A DNA stretch of 64,000 nt from Lactobacillales bacterium (GTDB lineage: Bacteria > Bacillota > Bacilli > Lactobacillales > Streptococcaceae). The position numbers and the translations under genes were made by a program. The stretch is from contig JAISJW010000001.1 in assembly GCA_031261175.1 (NCBI GenBank), positions 1 to 64,000 on the forward strand. Direction: 5' to 3'. Below the pieces are notes generated by a model. It was not told where the DNA came from and did not search any database. It saw only the letters and a program-made list of their open reading frames with translations. Shown one piece after another: positions 14,147 to 24,100 of this stretch. The stretch's first letter is position 1. Each line of letters opens with the position of its first letter.

Positions 14147-15454
14147 TTATAGCGTTCCTTTGCGTATTTCATCATCCATTGTAATATCGTCTTTATCAAT
14201 ATTCTTGCCCAGACATATTTTGATCGGAATCTCTATTCCATATTCATTTTTTATAATCTCGCGTTCTTCCCGTTCGTGATTAACAAATACTTCGATTTTT
14301 GTGACCGTAGCTTCTTGTATTAGATGACCTTTCGATACTATAGCAACATCATCATTCAAGCAAAAAACTCCCTCAACAAATTTACCCGCACACCACAATC
14401 CTTCTCCAATTACATAACTAGTACTACTGATTATGATTTTCGAATTTAGCATTTTATACTCGGTATTTTTGTAAACCGCTTCATTATTATCTCTAACATT
14501 ATCAATCTCTTCTTTTGGCAACTCTTGGTTGACAGAATCAAAAATACTCCTTTCTTCGAAATCTGCTTTTTTTATATTTTTTCCTTTTAAAATTTTATTT
14601 TCTAAACCAGTTATCACTTTCCCAAACGAAATTTTACACGGGTCTCCTTGCCCATCTTCGCTTTCAAAATCGACCCCTACCAATTCTTCTCCTTCTATAC
14701 TTTTCAATCCCATAATTTGTAATTCTTCAATTTGGCCACATATTAACACTTTAACCCAATCATTTTTATAAAATTCACCTTTTTTCACTTTTCCATAAAT
14801 CCATGCCCTATCAGTAAGTTCAGAATCTATTTGAAATTCTGCTTCACCGATTAAGACCTCGCGCAACCAATTACGTTCTTCTTGGGTTTCAAATTCTTTC
14901 CAAGCCCTATTTATAATTCTATAAAACCTACTAGTATCACCAAGTTGTTCTTCGCTTTTAAAATACCCTTTTTCTTCCAATAAATTTCGGTATTCATTAC
15001 TGTAAGCTATTACGTTAGCATCCTTTTCCTTGATGATTCCCATTCTTTTACTACCCTCTACTTCCCATGTAAAACATGATGGATAGGCATCTTGTATGAA
15101 TATGAATGTTCTAATCATATTGTTACATTGTTCATAATTGTTATTATTGTACTGTTCAACATCTATACGTTTAACATTCATAACTTCGATTTGTTTAAGA
15201 AACGATTCTAGGTTATCAGCAAAAAGTTGTTCCTCTTCGTCTGTAATCTCCGTATATTTTATATTTTGTTCCCAAACAGGAGCTGCTTGTACGCCGTCAA
15301 TAAACAAAGTTGCTAATTCTTTCAATGGATTAAAAAAGCCATTAACCGCATGTTTAGCATAATATGTCCAATCTTCATCCCTTAATTTACTTAAAGTCCA
15401 ACATTGGCCTTTATCTCTTATTCTACTCGTCACAATAATCACTTCGTTTTCCAT
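14147..15454 (-). CDS. Protein with two EF-Tu-domain-2-like beta-barrel segments, function unknown
   Basis: 435 residues. The N-terminal half (to about 215) is not recognised. The C-terminal half has two stretches patterned like the beta-barrel domain 2 of translational GTPases: IYGKVKKGEFYKNDWVKVLI followed by an EELQIMGLKSI-type strand, and GKFVEGVFCLNDDVAIV followed by VTKIEVFVN and a KICLGKNI...DEIRKGT ending. There is no GTP-binding domain. The comparison is by eye and is an inference. Part of the AT-rich operon; GGAGG precedes the ATG. What a GTPase-less, doubled barrel would do is open: it could bind aminoacyl-tRNA-like or protein ligands. Confidence 0.45.
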   Translation of the reverse strand: MENEVIIVTSRIRDKGQCWTLSKLRDEDWTYYAKHAVNGFFNPLKELATLFIDGVQAAPVWEQNIKYTEITDEEEQLFADNLESFLKQIEVMNVKRIDVEQYNNNNYEQCNNMIRTFIFIQDAYPSCFTWEVEGSKRMGIIKEKDANVIAYSNEYRNLLEEKGYFKSEEQLGDTSRFYRIINRAWKEFETQEERNWLREVLIGEAEFQIDSELTDRAWIYGKVKKGEFYKNDWVKVLICGQIEELQIMGLKSIEGEELVGVDFESEDGQGDPCKISFGKVITGLENKILKGKNIKKADFEERSIFDSVNQELPKEEIDNVRDNNEAVYKNTEYKMLNSKIIISSTSYVIGEGLWCAGKFVEGVFCLNDDVAIVSKGHLIQEATVTKIEVFVNHEREEREIIKNEYGIEIPIKICLGKNIDKDDITMDDEIRKGTL

Positions 15455-15485
15455 ATTACACCTCCTGAAAATTATATTTAGATGT

Positions 15486-15761
15486 TCATTTTCTCAAACC
15501 AAATTCTTTTACTAATTTATTTCGAAACAATCTAGCCTCAACTTCTGGATTGCTAGTTTCTCGCCTGTAACAAGATGTTACACCAAACAACTCAAGCCGC
15601 CCAAATTCCCAGAAGACTACTTTATCTGTAATTCCATCGTGTATCGATACGCGAAAATTACCGTTTTTCAAACCTTCTTTTGCAACGATTACGCTTTTCT
15701 CGTGTTCTTTAAAGCCACTAAGCCCTTGCTCAACTTCAGAATATAATTTTTCAAATTCCAT
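15486..15761 (-). CDS. Small hypothetical protein, first gene of the island operon
   Basis: 91 residues, acidic N-terminal helix (MEFEKLYSEVEQGLSGFKEH) then strands (NFRVSIHDGI, VVFWEFGRLELFGV) and a basic end. No family recognised. It lies just downstream of adjacent perfect palindromes at 15830-15875. No clear ribosome site precedes its start, so the first codon is uncertain. Confidence 0.45.
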   Translation of the reverse strand: MEFEKLYSEVEQGLSGFKEHEKSVIVAKEGLKNGNFRVSIHDGITDKVVFWEFGRLELFGVTSCYRRETSNPEVEARLFRNKLVKEFGLRK

Positions 15762-15829
15762 TCAAAAAAATTGTACATACTTTTTTATTTTTCTCATATT
15801 CATTTTCCTCATCCTGTTCGCTCCTAGAA

Positions 15830-15875
15830 TTGTTTCTATCCCTAGGGATAGAAACAAACGAAGCTAGCTTCGTTT
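15830..15875. promoter_or_regulatory. Adjacent perfect palindromes upstream of the island operon
   Basis: A 28-bp perfect palindrome centred on CCT|AGG (15830-15857) abuts a 20-bp perfect palindrome centred on AAGCT|AGCTT (15856-15875). Neither has a loop or T-run, so they look like protein-binding or cruciform sites rather than terminators. They sit about 70 bases before the first operon gene. Confidence 0.65.
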
Positions 15876-16007
15876 CAAAAATTTCGATTACTACTTTTTA
15901 AGTTTACTCCGATTTTATGATAATGTAAAATTATTATGCAAATTTTATCATTCGCTAATGTCGTTAAATAATTGTTTTTATATTTTGATGATTTAGTTAT
16001 TTATAAA

Positions 16008-16044
16008 AAAAGAGGAAAGCGCTTTGCTCGCACTTTCCTCTTTT
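16008..16044. terminator. Hairpin terminator
   Basis: AAAAGAGGAAAG (16008-16019) pairs perfectly with CTTTCCTCTTTT (16033-16044); flanked by A and T tracts, so it can act both ways. It separates the MazEF region from the island operon. Confidence 0.75.
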
Positions 16045-16046
16045 AG

Positions 16047-16280
16047 TTATACAGTAATTATTAAGGTCTCAAAATGCCGAGCGGCAGTATGTTGACCCCA
16101 TCTGGACGTTGATACGCTAAACCTGAACTTGTAATTACATTCAATAATTTCGGAGCTTTCGTTTTTATCGGTATCTATTTTATATAATCCATATTTAAGG
16201 CCTCGCTTTCCTATGTTATTTATATCACAAACAATTACAACTGACAAATTGTAAGAGTTTCAACTGACATATTGTAAAGA
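16047..16280 (-). pseudogene. Possible mobile-element remnant with a doubled 20-base repeat
   Basis: A 66-codon TTG-start frame (16047-16247) ends RWGQHTAARHFETLIITV and has no ribosome site. Its upstream edge carries two copies of CAACTGACA-ATTGTAA (16238-16257 and 16261-16280, 23-base period). Repeated short terminal motifs of this kind are seen at the ends of IS21-type elements, but I cannot identify a transposase. It may simply be non-coding. Confidence 0.25.
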
Positions 16281-16357
16281 TGGGAAACTATAGAAATTAC
16301 TAACCCCTCGCTTAATAACCAATTCTAGGTTGAAACTAGTTGAGAATTTGCCCGCTT

Positions 16358-16696
16358 TTATTCGAAAATTAATTCGATTTTCTTTTTCACTTCCGCCCAT
16401 TGGCAGACATTTAGGGTTTCGACATAGGCAATTCCTCGCGCCTTGTAATCAAACGATTTTAACTGACTTGTCAGAATCGAACCGCTGATTCGATTGCTGA
16501 CGTCGCTGATTTCGACATTTGTTGGATGTTTTTTTTTGGTTGAAGTTATTGGGCAGCACACGCAAAATCCAGTGCTTCTGTTAAAACCGAGTGAGCTTAC
16601 GACCACTGCCGGTCGACGTTTCTTGATTTCATTTCCTCGCGAGGTATCAAAATCCAAGGTCACGATATCGCGCTGGCGCGGGATGTAATTTACCAT
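16358..16696 (-). CDS. MazF/PemK-family mRNA interferase toxin
   Basis: 112 residues, normal for the family. N-terminal YIPRQRDIVTLDFDTSRGNE and the RRPAVVVSS motif are the conserved first strands; PITSTKK and the C-terminal segment with a TLNVCQWAEVKKKI-type helix complete the fold. It would cleave mRNA at short sequence motifs in the cytosol. It overlaps the antitoxin gene by 7 bases and is read after it. Located at the edge of the accessory island. Confidence 0.9.
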   Translation of the reverse strand: MVNYIPRQRDIVTLDFDTSRGNEIKKRRPAVVVSSLGFNRSTGFCVCCPITSTKKKHPTNVEISDVSNRISGSILTSQLKSFDYKARGIAYVETLNVCQWAEVKKKIELIFE

Positions 16697-16905
16697 ACTT
16701 CACCGCCAGCTGGATCGACTTCTGCGAACCCGTCCGATTGGTAGAACTCTCCTTCTTCTGCCACTTTATAGAAATTTTCGATTTTAGGACTCAAAACTAT
16801 TGTCCCATCAACTTCCAATATCTCAAATTCCGTTCCTTCTGTTACTAGATTTTTGGGTAAGATAACGCCTAAGGATGATCCTACTTTTCTAACTTTAGTT
16901 TCCAT
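16690..16905 (-). CDS. MazE/PemI-like antitoxin
   Basis: 71 residues. The N-terminal METKVRKVGSSLGVILPKNL is an AbrB/MazE swapped-hairpin DNA-binding domain, and the acidic C-terminus (VAEEGEFYQSDGFAEVDPAG) is the disordered toxin-wrapping part. It neutralises the MazF-type toxin and probably represses its own promoter, where inverted GTTATAA repeats are found. Confidence 0.88.
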   Translation of the reverse strand: METKVRKVGSSLGVILPKNLVTEGTEFEILEVDGTIVLSPKIENFYKVAEEGEFYQSDGFAEVDPAGGEVW

Positions 16906-16924
16906 ATCTACACACCTCTTTTTT

Positions 16925-16952
16925 GTTATAACTTGTTATAATCAATTATAAC
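16925..16952 (-). promoter_or_regulatory. Operator repeats of the MazEF-type operon
   Basis: GTTATAAC (16925-16932, itself a palindrome) and the inverted pair GTTATAAT (16935-16942) / ATTATAAC (16945-16952) lie just upstream of the antitoxin gene and partly supply the -10-like TATAAT sequence. Confidence 0.6.
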
Positions 16953-17260
16953 ACATCTTTTTCTTGAATTGCAAGAAACTCCGGCGACGGCGGCAAGATG
17001 TCAAAACAATTTGTAAGATCATCCGGATCATCTGACTCCCATCCAAATATTTCTTCAATGTGAATGTATCCCTCTCTCGTCGGCTGTCTGAATCTTGCTC
17101 CCGACAAGTACAAAAACATTGTGCCTGGAGGATGTTCGTGAATGTGCCATTTGCTGATTACTATTGCATATGGATATACATTGAACAAATCTAATTTTTT
17201 CGCTCTTTCTAGCCCCTCCTCCTCGTTTTCGATTTTTATTACTGATTCTTGGTATCCCAT
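16946..17260 (-). CDS. Hypothetical protein upstream of mazEF
   Basis: 104 residues beginning MGYQESVIKIENEEEGLERA. Contains AIVISKWHIHEHPPGTMFLY and FGWESDDPDDL. No family recognised; no membrane or signal segment. Its stop overlaps the MazEF operator region. Real-gene status rests on length and a GG-rich site before the start. Confidence 0.45.
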   Translation of the reverse strand: MGYQESVIKIENEEEGLERAKKLDLFNVYPYAIVISKWHIHEHPPGTMFLYLSGARFRQPTREGYIHIEEIFGWESDDPDDLTNCFDILPPSPEFLAIQEKDVL

Positions 17261-17366
17261 TTTTACACCATCCTTTCCGGGGCAATTTTTTACCCCTATA
17301 CTATATATATACGTATTTTTTTGCGTTTTGTTACATTTTTGGGCAAAAAAGTTCGATTATTTTTTT

Positions 17367-17441
17367 CTTACTGTGTTTTAAGGCGTTTTCTAGGGGTTTC
17401 GGACCTCGAAAGCACTAGAAAACGCCTTAAAACACAGTAAG
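17367..17441. repeat. Hairpin element H, copy 1
   Basis: Perfect 27-bp arms (17367-17393 and 17415-17441) containing ACTGTGTTTTAAGGCGTTTT, with a loop that itself folds (TTTCG/CGAAA). Lies 85 bases after the glyA stop, a position suited to a terminator. A related copy is at 27738-27810. The rest of 17261-17525 shows no gene. Confidence 0.75.
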
Positions 17442-17525
17442 CGATTATAGACCGCCGATTAGGTTAATATTTTTTTCTAAATCAAAAAAAGCGGGACCTT
17501 TTTACGGGTTCCGCTTGCATAAAGT

Positions 17526-18776
17526 TTATTTATATAGAGGATATTTCGCAGTTAAGCGAGCTACTTCGGCGCGGACTTCATCAAGCGCGGCACCGTTGTC
17601 GGCGTTTTTCAAAGTTTTTATGATCAATTCAGCGACAAGTTTTGAGTCAGCTTCGTCGAAGCCACGCGATGTGATCGCCGGGCTACCGATGCGTAGGCCG
17701 CTCGTTTTGAACGGTGATAATTGCTCGTTTGGAATTGAGTTTTTGTTGACAGTGATGCTAACAGTATCAAGAAGGTTTTCAGCTTCTTTACCGTTCATCC
17801 CAAAATCAGTAACTTCAACCAACACAAGGTGGTTGTCAGTTCCGCCGCTGATTAAGCGTGCTTTGTCGTCGGCTTGGAACACTTCGGCGAAGGCTGCCGC
17901 ATTTTTGACGATTTGTTTAGCATAGTCAGTGAATTCAGGTTTCAAGGCTTCGTGGAACGCTGCCGCTTTACCAGCGATAACGTGTTCAAGAGGTCCGCCT
18001 TGGATTCCTGGGAAGATGTTTGAGTTGATTTTTTTAGCTAATTCTTCGCTGTTCGTCAAGATTAAACCACCACGAGGTCCGCGCAAAGTTTTGTGCGTAG
18101 TCGTTGTTGTGATATCAGCGTAAGGCACTGGGTTCGGGTGAACGCCCGCTGCGACTAGGCCTGCGATGTGCGCCATATCGACGAACAATTTAGCTCCGGC
18201 ACGATCGGCGATTTCGCGGAATTTAGCGAAGTCGATTGTACGCGAATAGGCACTTGCCCCCGCTACGATTAGTTTCACGTCGTTTTCGACCGCTAGTTTT
18301 TCAACCAATGCGTAGTCGATTTCTTCGCTGACTGGGTCAACCCCGTAAGAGATGAAATTGTAAGTTTTGCCCGAGAAGTTGACCGGCGAGCCGTGCGTCA
18401 AGTGTCCGCCGGCTGACAAGTCCATACCTAGCACTGTGTCGCCGTGTTCGATCAATGACAAGTAAGCTGCCGTGTTGGCTTGCGAGCCCGAGTGAGGTTG
18501 CACGTTGGCGAATTTCGCTCCGAACAATTCTTTCGCGCGATCAATTGCCAATTGCTCAACGATGTCGACGAATTCGCATCCGCCGTAGTAGCGTTTGCCA
18601 GGGTAGCCTTCAGCGTATTTGTTTGTCAAAATCGATCCTTGCGCGCGCATCACGGCTTGTGATACCACGTTTTCAGAGGCGATAAGCTCTAAATTGCCCT
18701 CTTGGCGCTCGGCCTCTAGGTCGATTGCTTTCCACAAATCTAAATCTTCGTTACGGTCAAAATCTTTTAATCCCAT
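17526..18776 (-). CDS. glyA: Serine hydroxymethyltransferase
   Basis: 416 residues, typical. PLP enzyme; the lysine forming the Schiff base is in [14 protein letters not shown], with the upstream substrate loop in [10 protein letters not shown] and the PLP phosphate contacts around [10 protein letters not shown]. It converts serine and tetrahydrofolate to glycine and methylene-THF in the cytosol. Third gene of a leuA-DUF1149-glyA unit, 19 bases after the DUF1149 stop. Confidence 0.98.
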   Translation of the reverse strand: MGLKDFDRNEDLDLWKAIDLEAERQEGNLELIASENVVSQAVMRAQGSILTNKYAEGYPGKRYYGGCEFVDIVEQLAIDRAKELFGAKFANVQPHSGSQANTAAYLSLIEHGDTVLGMDLSAGGHLTHGSPVNFSGKTYNFISYGVDPVSEEIDYALVEKLAVENDVKLIVAGASAYSRTIDFAKFREIADRAGAKLFVDMAHIAGLVAAGVHPNPVPYADITTTTTHKTLRGPRGGLILTNSEELAKKINSNIFPGIQGGPLEHVIAGKAAAFHEALKPEFTDYAKQIVKNAAAFAEVFQADDKARLISGGTDNHLVLVEVTDFGMNGKEAENLLDTVSITVNKNSIPNEQLSPFKTSGLRIGSPAITSRGFDEADSKLVAELIIKTLKNADNGAALDEVRAEVARLTAKYPLYK

Positions 18777-18795
18777 TTTAATATCCTCCTATATT

Positions 18796-19227
18796 TTAAG
18801 CTTCTGGGTTTTCAAAATTCAAAACGATACCCGGAATATCCAGCGCAATTTCGCTGACATCCTGAGTCAGGCGGCGTGCCATATCAAACAGCGGCGCAAC
18901 CAGCTCGTTCATATCATCTTGGCTCAAATCTTCCTGCTTCTCGATCTTGCGATCGATCACGCGAGTCATCTGCTCAATTGCCCCCGAGATGGCAAGTGGC
19001 GGCAAAATCTCACCGTTTTCTTTTTCCTGCGCATCGAATAAAATCAGGAATGTCAGGCGCGTGCGGAAAAAGCTATCCGCCGCGTATTGTTCCTCTTCGA
19101 TGTTAACCGGGTTCAAGCTCACGTTGATGTTCGTTTCCGGTTTCGCTTCCATTTTTGCTTCTTCTTCAAAGTTACGCACGTCCCAGTGGTACGCGATAAC
19201 TAGAGGTTTCTGTTGCTCTAAATTCAT
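18796..19227 (-). CDS. DUF1149 family protein
   Basis: 143 residues. N-terminal IAYHWDVRNFEEEAK and the central FFRTRLTFLILFDAQEKENG strands followed by PPLAISGAIEQMTRVI match the DUF1149 family of Lactobacillales, whose fold resembles the SecB chaperone. Function is not established. It starts one base after the leuA stop and precedes glyA, so it is in an operon. Confidence 0.7.
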   Translation of the reverse strand: MNLEQQKPLVIAYHWDVRNFEEEAKMEAKPETNINVSLNPVNIEEEQYAADSFFRTRLTFLILFDAQEKENGEILPPLAISGAIEQMTRVIDRKIEKQEDLSQDDMNELVAPLFDMARRLTQDVSEIALDIPGIVLNFENPEA

Positions 19228-19228
19228 A

Positions 19229-20749
19229 TTATTCTCCTTCCTCGTTCAAAACAAGTTCCTTAGCCTTGATATAAGCCTTCGCACTTGCCTGAATCACATC
19301 GTAGTCAAGGCCCGACGCGTTGTAAAGTTTACCGGTTTTATTGTCTTGGACGGTGATGTTGACCTGCGCTTGCGCGTCGATTCCGTCCGTCACCGCATCA
19401 ATCGTGTAATAAGTCAGGCGCGTATCTTGCTTGTAAATCTTGTCGATCGTGTTGTAAATCGCTTCGACACTACCAGCCCCGACCGCCTTCGCACTCACGT
19501 TTCCGTAAGCTTTCGTCGTCAAACTCACGCTCGCTTCCTGCTCGCCAAACGAATCATAGGCAAGTTCAATCCGGTCAATAATCCAAGACTCGTTGTTCGC
19601 TACCGCGTCACCCATCAGGGCAAGTAAGTCGCGTTCCTCGACGACTTTTTTCTTGTCGGCTAAGATTTTGAAGTTATCAAACGCGTGTTTCAGCTCTTCG
19701 CCTTCGAGATAGTAACCAAGCTCCGCCATCTTCGTTGCGAAGGCGTGACGCCCAGATAATTTTCCAAGCGGCAAGTGATTCGTCTTGAAGCCGACCAGCT
19801 GCGGCGTGATAATTTCGTAAGTTTCAGGATTTTTCAGAACGCCATCCTGGTGGATTCCGCTCTCATGAGCGAAGGCGTTCGAGCCGATGATCGCCTTGTT
19901 TTTCGGAATTGCAAGACCGCTCAAAGCGCTCACCAGGTCGCTCGTATTTTTCGTTTCCACCAACACAATCGAACTTTCAGCGTTGTAGAAATCGCGGCGG
20001 ATGTGAAGCGCCGTCGCGCACTCCTCAATCGGAGTGTTTCCCGCGCGCTCGCCGATGCCGTTAACCGTACCTTCGATGCGGGTCGCCCCGTTTTCGATGG
20101 CTGCTAGCGAGTTCGAAGTCGCCATCCCAAGGTCGTCGTGACAGTGACTCGAATAAATCACGTCAGCGCCGTGGTTGTCGATGTTGTCGAGCAGATAGCG
20201 GAAGATAGCGCCGTATTCGCTCGGCGTTGTGTAGCCGACCGTGTCCGGAACGTTGATGATCGTCGCGCCGTGATCGACTGCCGTCTGAACCGATTTCAAC
20301 AAGAATTCGCGCTCAGTTCGCGTCGCATCCTCTGGTGAGAATTGGACAACGTCAAACAACGTCTTCGCATAAGCCACGTGTTCAGCGATTGAAGCCAAAA
20401 CTTCATCTGGCGTCATTTTCAATTTGTATTCCATGTGGATCGGACTCGTCGCTAAGAACACGTGAATCTGCTTGTTTTTAGCTGGTTCAAGCGCCTTATA
20501 GGCAGCGTCGATATCCTTTTTGTGACAACGCGCCAAACCGCAAACCGTCATCGTCGTCATGTTTTTAGCGATTTCGTTTACCGCCTCGAAGTCGCCGGGA
20601 CTTGCCACTGGGAAGCCGGCCTCGATGCAGTCAACGCCCCATTTTTCCAGCTGCAGCGCGATTCTGACTTTGTCGTGCGTGTTGAAGTTCACGCCAGGCG
20701 TCTGTTCGCCGTCGCGCAACGTCGTATCAAAAAATTGAACTTTTCTCAT
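19229..20749 (-). CDS. leuA: 2-isopropylmalate synthase
   Basis: 506 residues. The DRE-TIM motif is at the start ([14 protein letters not shown]), the second family signature in the region of [14 protein letters not shown] (metal-binding His-x-His), and a C-terminal LeuA dimer regulatory domain follows (from about residue 370). It condenses 2-oxoisovalerate with acetyl-CoA, the first step of leucine synthesis, and the regulatory domain suggests leucine feedback. No leuB, leuC or leuD is present in this window. Relatives such as homocitrate or citramalate synthase are possible but less likely given the full sequence pattern. Confidence 0.92.
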   Translation of the reverse strand: MRKVQFFDTTLRDGEQTPGVNFNTHDKVRIALQLEKWGVDCIEAGFPVASPGDFEAVNEIAKNMTTMTVCGLARCHKKDIDAAYKALEPAKNKQIHVFLATSPIHMEYKLKMTPDEVLASIAEHVAYAKTLFDVVQFSPEDATRTEREFLLKSVQTAVDHGATIINVPDTVGYTTPSEYGAIFRYLLDNIDNHGADVIYSSHCHDDLGMATSNSLAAIENGATRIEGTVNGIGERAGNTPIEECATALHIRRDFYNAESSIVLVETKNTSDLVSALSGLAIPKNKAIIGSNAFAHESGIHQDGVLKNPETYEIITPQLVGFKTNHLPLGKLSGRHAFATKMAELGYYLEGEELKHAFDNFKILADKKKVVEERDLLALMGDAVANNESWIIDRIELAYDSFGEQEASVSLTTKAYGNVSAKAVGAGSVEAIYNTIDKIYKQDTRLTYYTIDAVTDGIDAQAQVNITVQDNKTGKLYNASGLDYDVIQASAKAYIKAKELVLNEEGE

Positions 20750-20898
20750 ACCTTATCAAGTTCCTTCTCTATTTATATTTCTAATATTATACCAAAATCG
20801 GGGCCAAATTACTATATTATTTACGACTTCCCCACCCTTTTGCAATATACGCAAAGAAAGTGCGGGCAAGTGGCTCCAAAAAGCAAAAAAAGTCTAAA

Positions 20899-21083
20899 AA
20901 GTCGGAAATCAGGGGGACATTTTTGCGGATTTTTCCGGTTTGGAGCGGGTATGTACTCAGAATGACCGAAAAGTTCGCAAAAAGAGGCGAAAATGGACAG
21001 TTTGAGTACATATAGAATCTATATGTACTCAAACTGTCCAAAATAGGTCTATATTTCAAAGTTTTCGGTCATTTGGAGTACAT
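20899..21083. repeat. Bistable long stem-loop element, copy E
   Basis: Outer arms ATGTACTCAGAATGACCGAAAA (20951-20972) and 21062-21083 match at 20 of 22 positions; the inner stem is a perfect 22 bp (20994-21015 with 21019-21040, loop AAT). Inner TGAGTACAT is the complement of outer ATGTACTCA. The unit 20899-21081 is nearly identical to 27899-28080 (copy F). It lies 3' of the giant surface-protein gene; the remaining bases between leuA and that gene show no ORF of interest. Confidence 0.8.
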
Positions 21084-21147
21084 CGGGCGTTTCGCAAGTA
21101 AAAGCCCGACCAAATCGGCCGGACTTTCGCTGTTATTATGAAGCAGT

Positions 21148-24100
21148 TTAGTGATTGTTGATTTTGAAGACGTATTTGCGTGAATCGCCGCCACCCGTGA
21201 ACTTAATCGTAATTTCGTGTTCACCAGATGTAGCCAGCGCTGCCCGGTAAGCCTCACCGTTAGTGCTATTTGCGACGAGCGTTCCGTCCGTCGAACTTAT
21301 CGTAAACGTGCCACTTGCAATCGGAGCGCCGTCAAACGTGCCGATAATGTTGGCAGCAGCAGGCGTGAGCGGATTGGATCCGCCGGCACTTGCAATCATC
21401 AGCGCGGCGGTCGCCGAACCAATCGGCACCGACACACTCGTGCCATCAATCGCAACCGCCCCCTTATAATCGACCGGAGACAGAGCGGTAAGCTCCCATT
21501 CGATGCGACTATACTTAAGCCCTGGCGTATTAATCAGCGGATCACTTTTCACTCCGTTCAGCATCATCTTCAGACGTTTCGCCGGAATCTCGTATTTGCG
21601 CACGTATCCGCCATCGTCAAACTCAACCCAGTTATCAAATGATGGCCAAGTAATTCCAATCGGCTTCCACTGAGTCGCCTCCGACTCGGCATCGAGATCC
21701 TTAAGCAGGATCGACTGACTCAGCGTCAGGTCGTTCTCGCTAGGTTTGACTACAGTGCTACCATACATATCGCTATTATGCAGTCCGTAAACTTTCGCGG
21801 TCACAGCGTAATCCCCGACCACCGACCTATCACCGTTCGGCGGCGTCTTATAGTCGGTAACCGTCAGAATAATCGTATCGAGCGCCTGCGCCTGTTGTTC
21901 CGGATTCATCACGTACTTCGGCTCGAACCGCAAGAGCGGCGACGCCTCAAGCGAAACCTTCCCGTCGAGCTGAATATCGATCGTCAGCTGGTTAGCACCC
22001 GCTGGGACAGAAAAGCCAGAACCAGTACCAGTGCCGGCAAGTGTAGACCACCACTCACCAGTAGCATCAGCACTAAAGGCTTTATAGCCATTAACGTCCT
22101 CAGCCGTTTTCAACTTAGCGGCTAAATCGGCAAATGTTGAATCAGGTTTTTCGTATTTGTTTCCTTGGATTTGCTGGTAGATAGAATCCAACGCACCTGG
22201 AACGGGAGAACCGTAAACAGCGGTCAATTGTGCCATCGTAACATTTTGCGATGCCGTATCGTTTGATTTAATCGCGCTATCGTGCAGCTTCAACGCAGCG
22301 ACTTCGTATGAGCCATCAGCCTTCTGAATTTTAACGTTTCGCCCGTATTTGTTCGTAAACTTGATTGTAATATCGAGCGGCGTAACCTTAGCTTCAGGCA
22401 CTTTTTCATCGATCAGCTGTGGTTGCGTCACGTCGCGGTAATAGAACGTTGTAAGTTTATTATCGGCAACCGCGTTATAATTAAACCAATAGTTAGGATA
22501 GGCCGGGTCCCCCCAGTCATTATCTTGACCGATTTTAACATTGTAAATCGGGTTAAATCCGTAAACCGAAGTATAATCCGAATCGAACGAATCCCCCGTC
22601 GCTTCGCTGTAAACGTTCGTCGGAATCCGCGTCGCAACCAAGTTAGGGAAGGCATTACTGCTATCCACCTTGAGCGCTTTTTTCGCGCCTGGCGGAAGAT
22701 TCCCGGCTTCGGGCATATTGCTATTATCGTTATCGGAAATATCGTATCTCACGAGTTCGTAAGTCCGGTAACCCGAAGTTGCCCCCGGTGCCCAGTAACC
22801 AGTTGGATCTTCGATGTGGATATATTTATCGATTGTCCCCTGATTATCAGGCCCCTTGGCAAGTAGTGAATCTATTCCGATTCCATTTACTACTGTTTCT
22901 TTACTGGCGTCATTCAAAAGAAGAAGTGACGGAAGCGATTGACGGACAAGGTCGCTTGGCAATTCTTCGCCCTCGGTATCATAGTTGTTAGTTCCGCCGA
23001 GTTCACCGACCGTAATCCATTTTTTGTATTTGTATTGCGACACAAATGAAGTTTTAAGCGAATTCGCCGGCTCCATCGTTTCAGTCCAGTTCCCTTCACG
23101 GTCGCTAACAAACGAGTGAACGTAGATATTGTCAGCAATTTTCGTTTTATCCCCATTTTTCGGGAATTTTTGGGCAATTGCCGAAGCTGAGAATTTCAAG
23201 TCGAGCATCTCTTTTTCCCCGGCGTCAGTCGGGTTGTAGCCGGTAGCGCTCGTTAGGCCGCGATACTCAATGTTGCGCCCGTATGGAAGAGATAGACCCA
23301 TATCGGCTAAGTCGTCGTTTGAGATCAAACCAGTTACTGCCGTTCCATTTGTATCCTTGTAAGGAACCGGATTATGACTTGCATCGTAGACTGTTTCGCC
23401 CTTATAATCGGTTCCGTCATACCAGATTTGATCTTCGATCAGCTCGCTCGGAGCCGTTACAGGAATGTTGGTTTGGACAAGAAGGACCAAGTTGTTTTCT
23501 TTTAATCTTAAAGAGTCTGCATCAGGAACGTCAGCCCGTTTTTTGTAAACTGCAGTTTTATCGCGATTATAAAATTCGTTTTTGTTGATGTCGTACAGAA
23601 GATTAGCCCCGGCTTTGAGATTCATATCCTCCCAAGTGGTATGAGTTGCATCTTTGTACCAAAGATTTCCAGCTTCGTCAGGAATAAATCCAGGCGCAGT
23701 CGGCCCCGTGGGCTCCCAATCTGGATCTTTATAATCCATCTGCGGAGCGTAGACTTTTTTCATAATTAATGGAATCTTAGTGTTTTCGCCCGTGGCGTCG
23801 TTTTTAACGCCTGGCGAGTCTGGTGCTACAAACAGCGAATCAGCTGACGTGCTGAGCGTATAGAAACCACCTTTAATGTTCGATAACGCTTCATCGCGCA
23901 AGACATCCGAATAGCTCGTTATATAAGCATCAGATGATGAGCCGATTTCTTGAGTGATATGGATTTCATCAAGCATCGTTCTCAGCGAATCGTTATCGCC
24001 CGAATCCCCATTGTGATCTGCATCATACGGCGAATACTCGATCAAATATCCAGAACCCACATCCTTTTTGCCCATTGATCCATCAGACCACGAAACAAGT

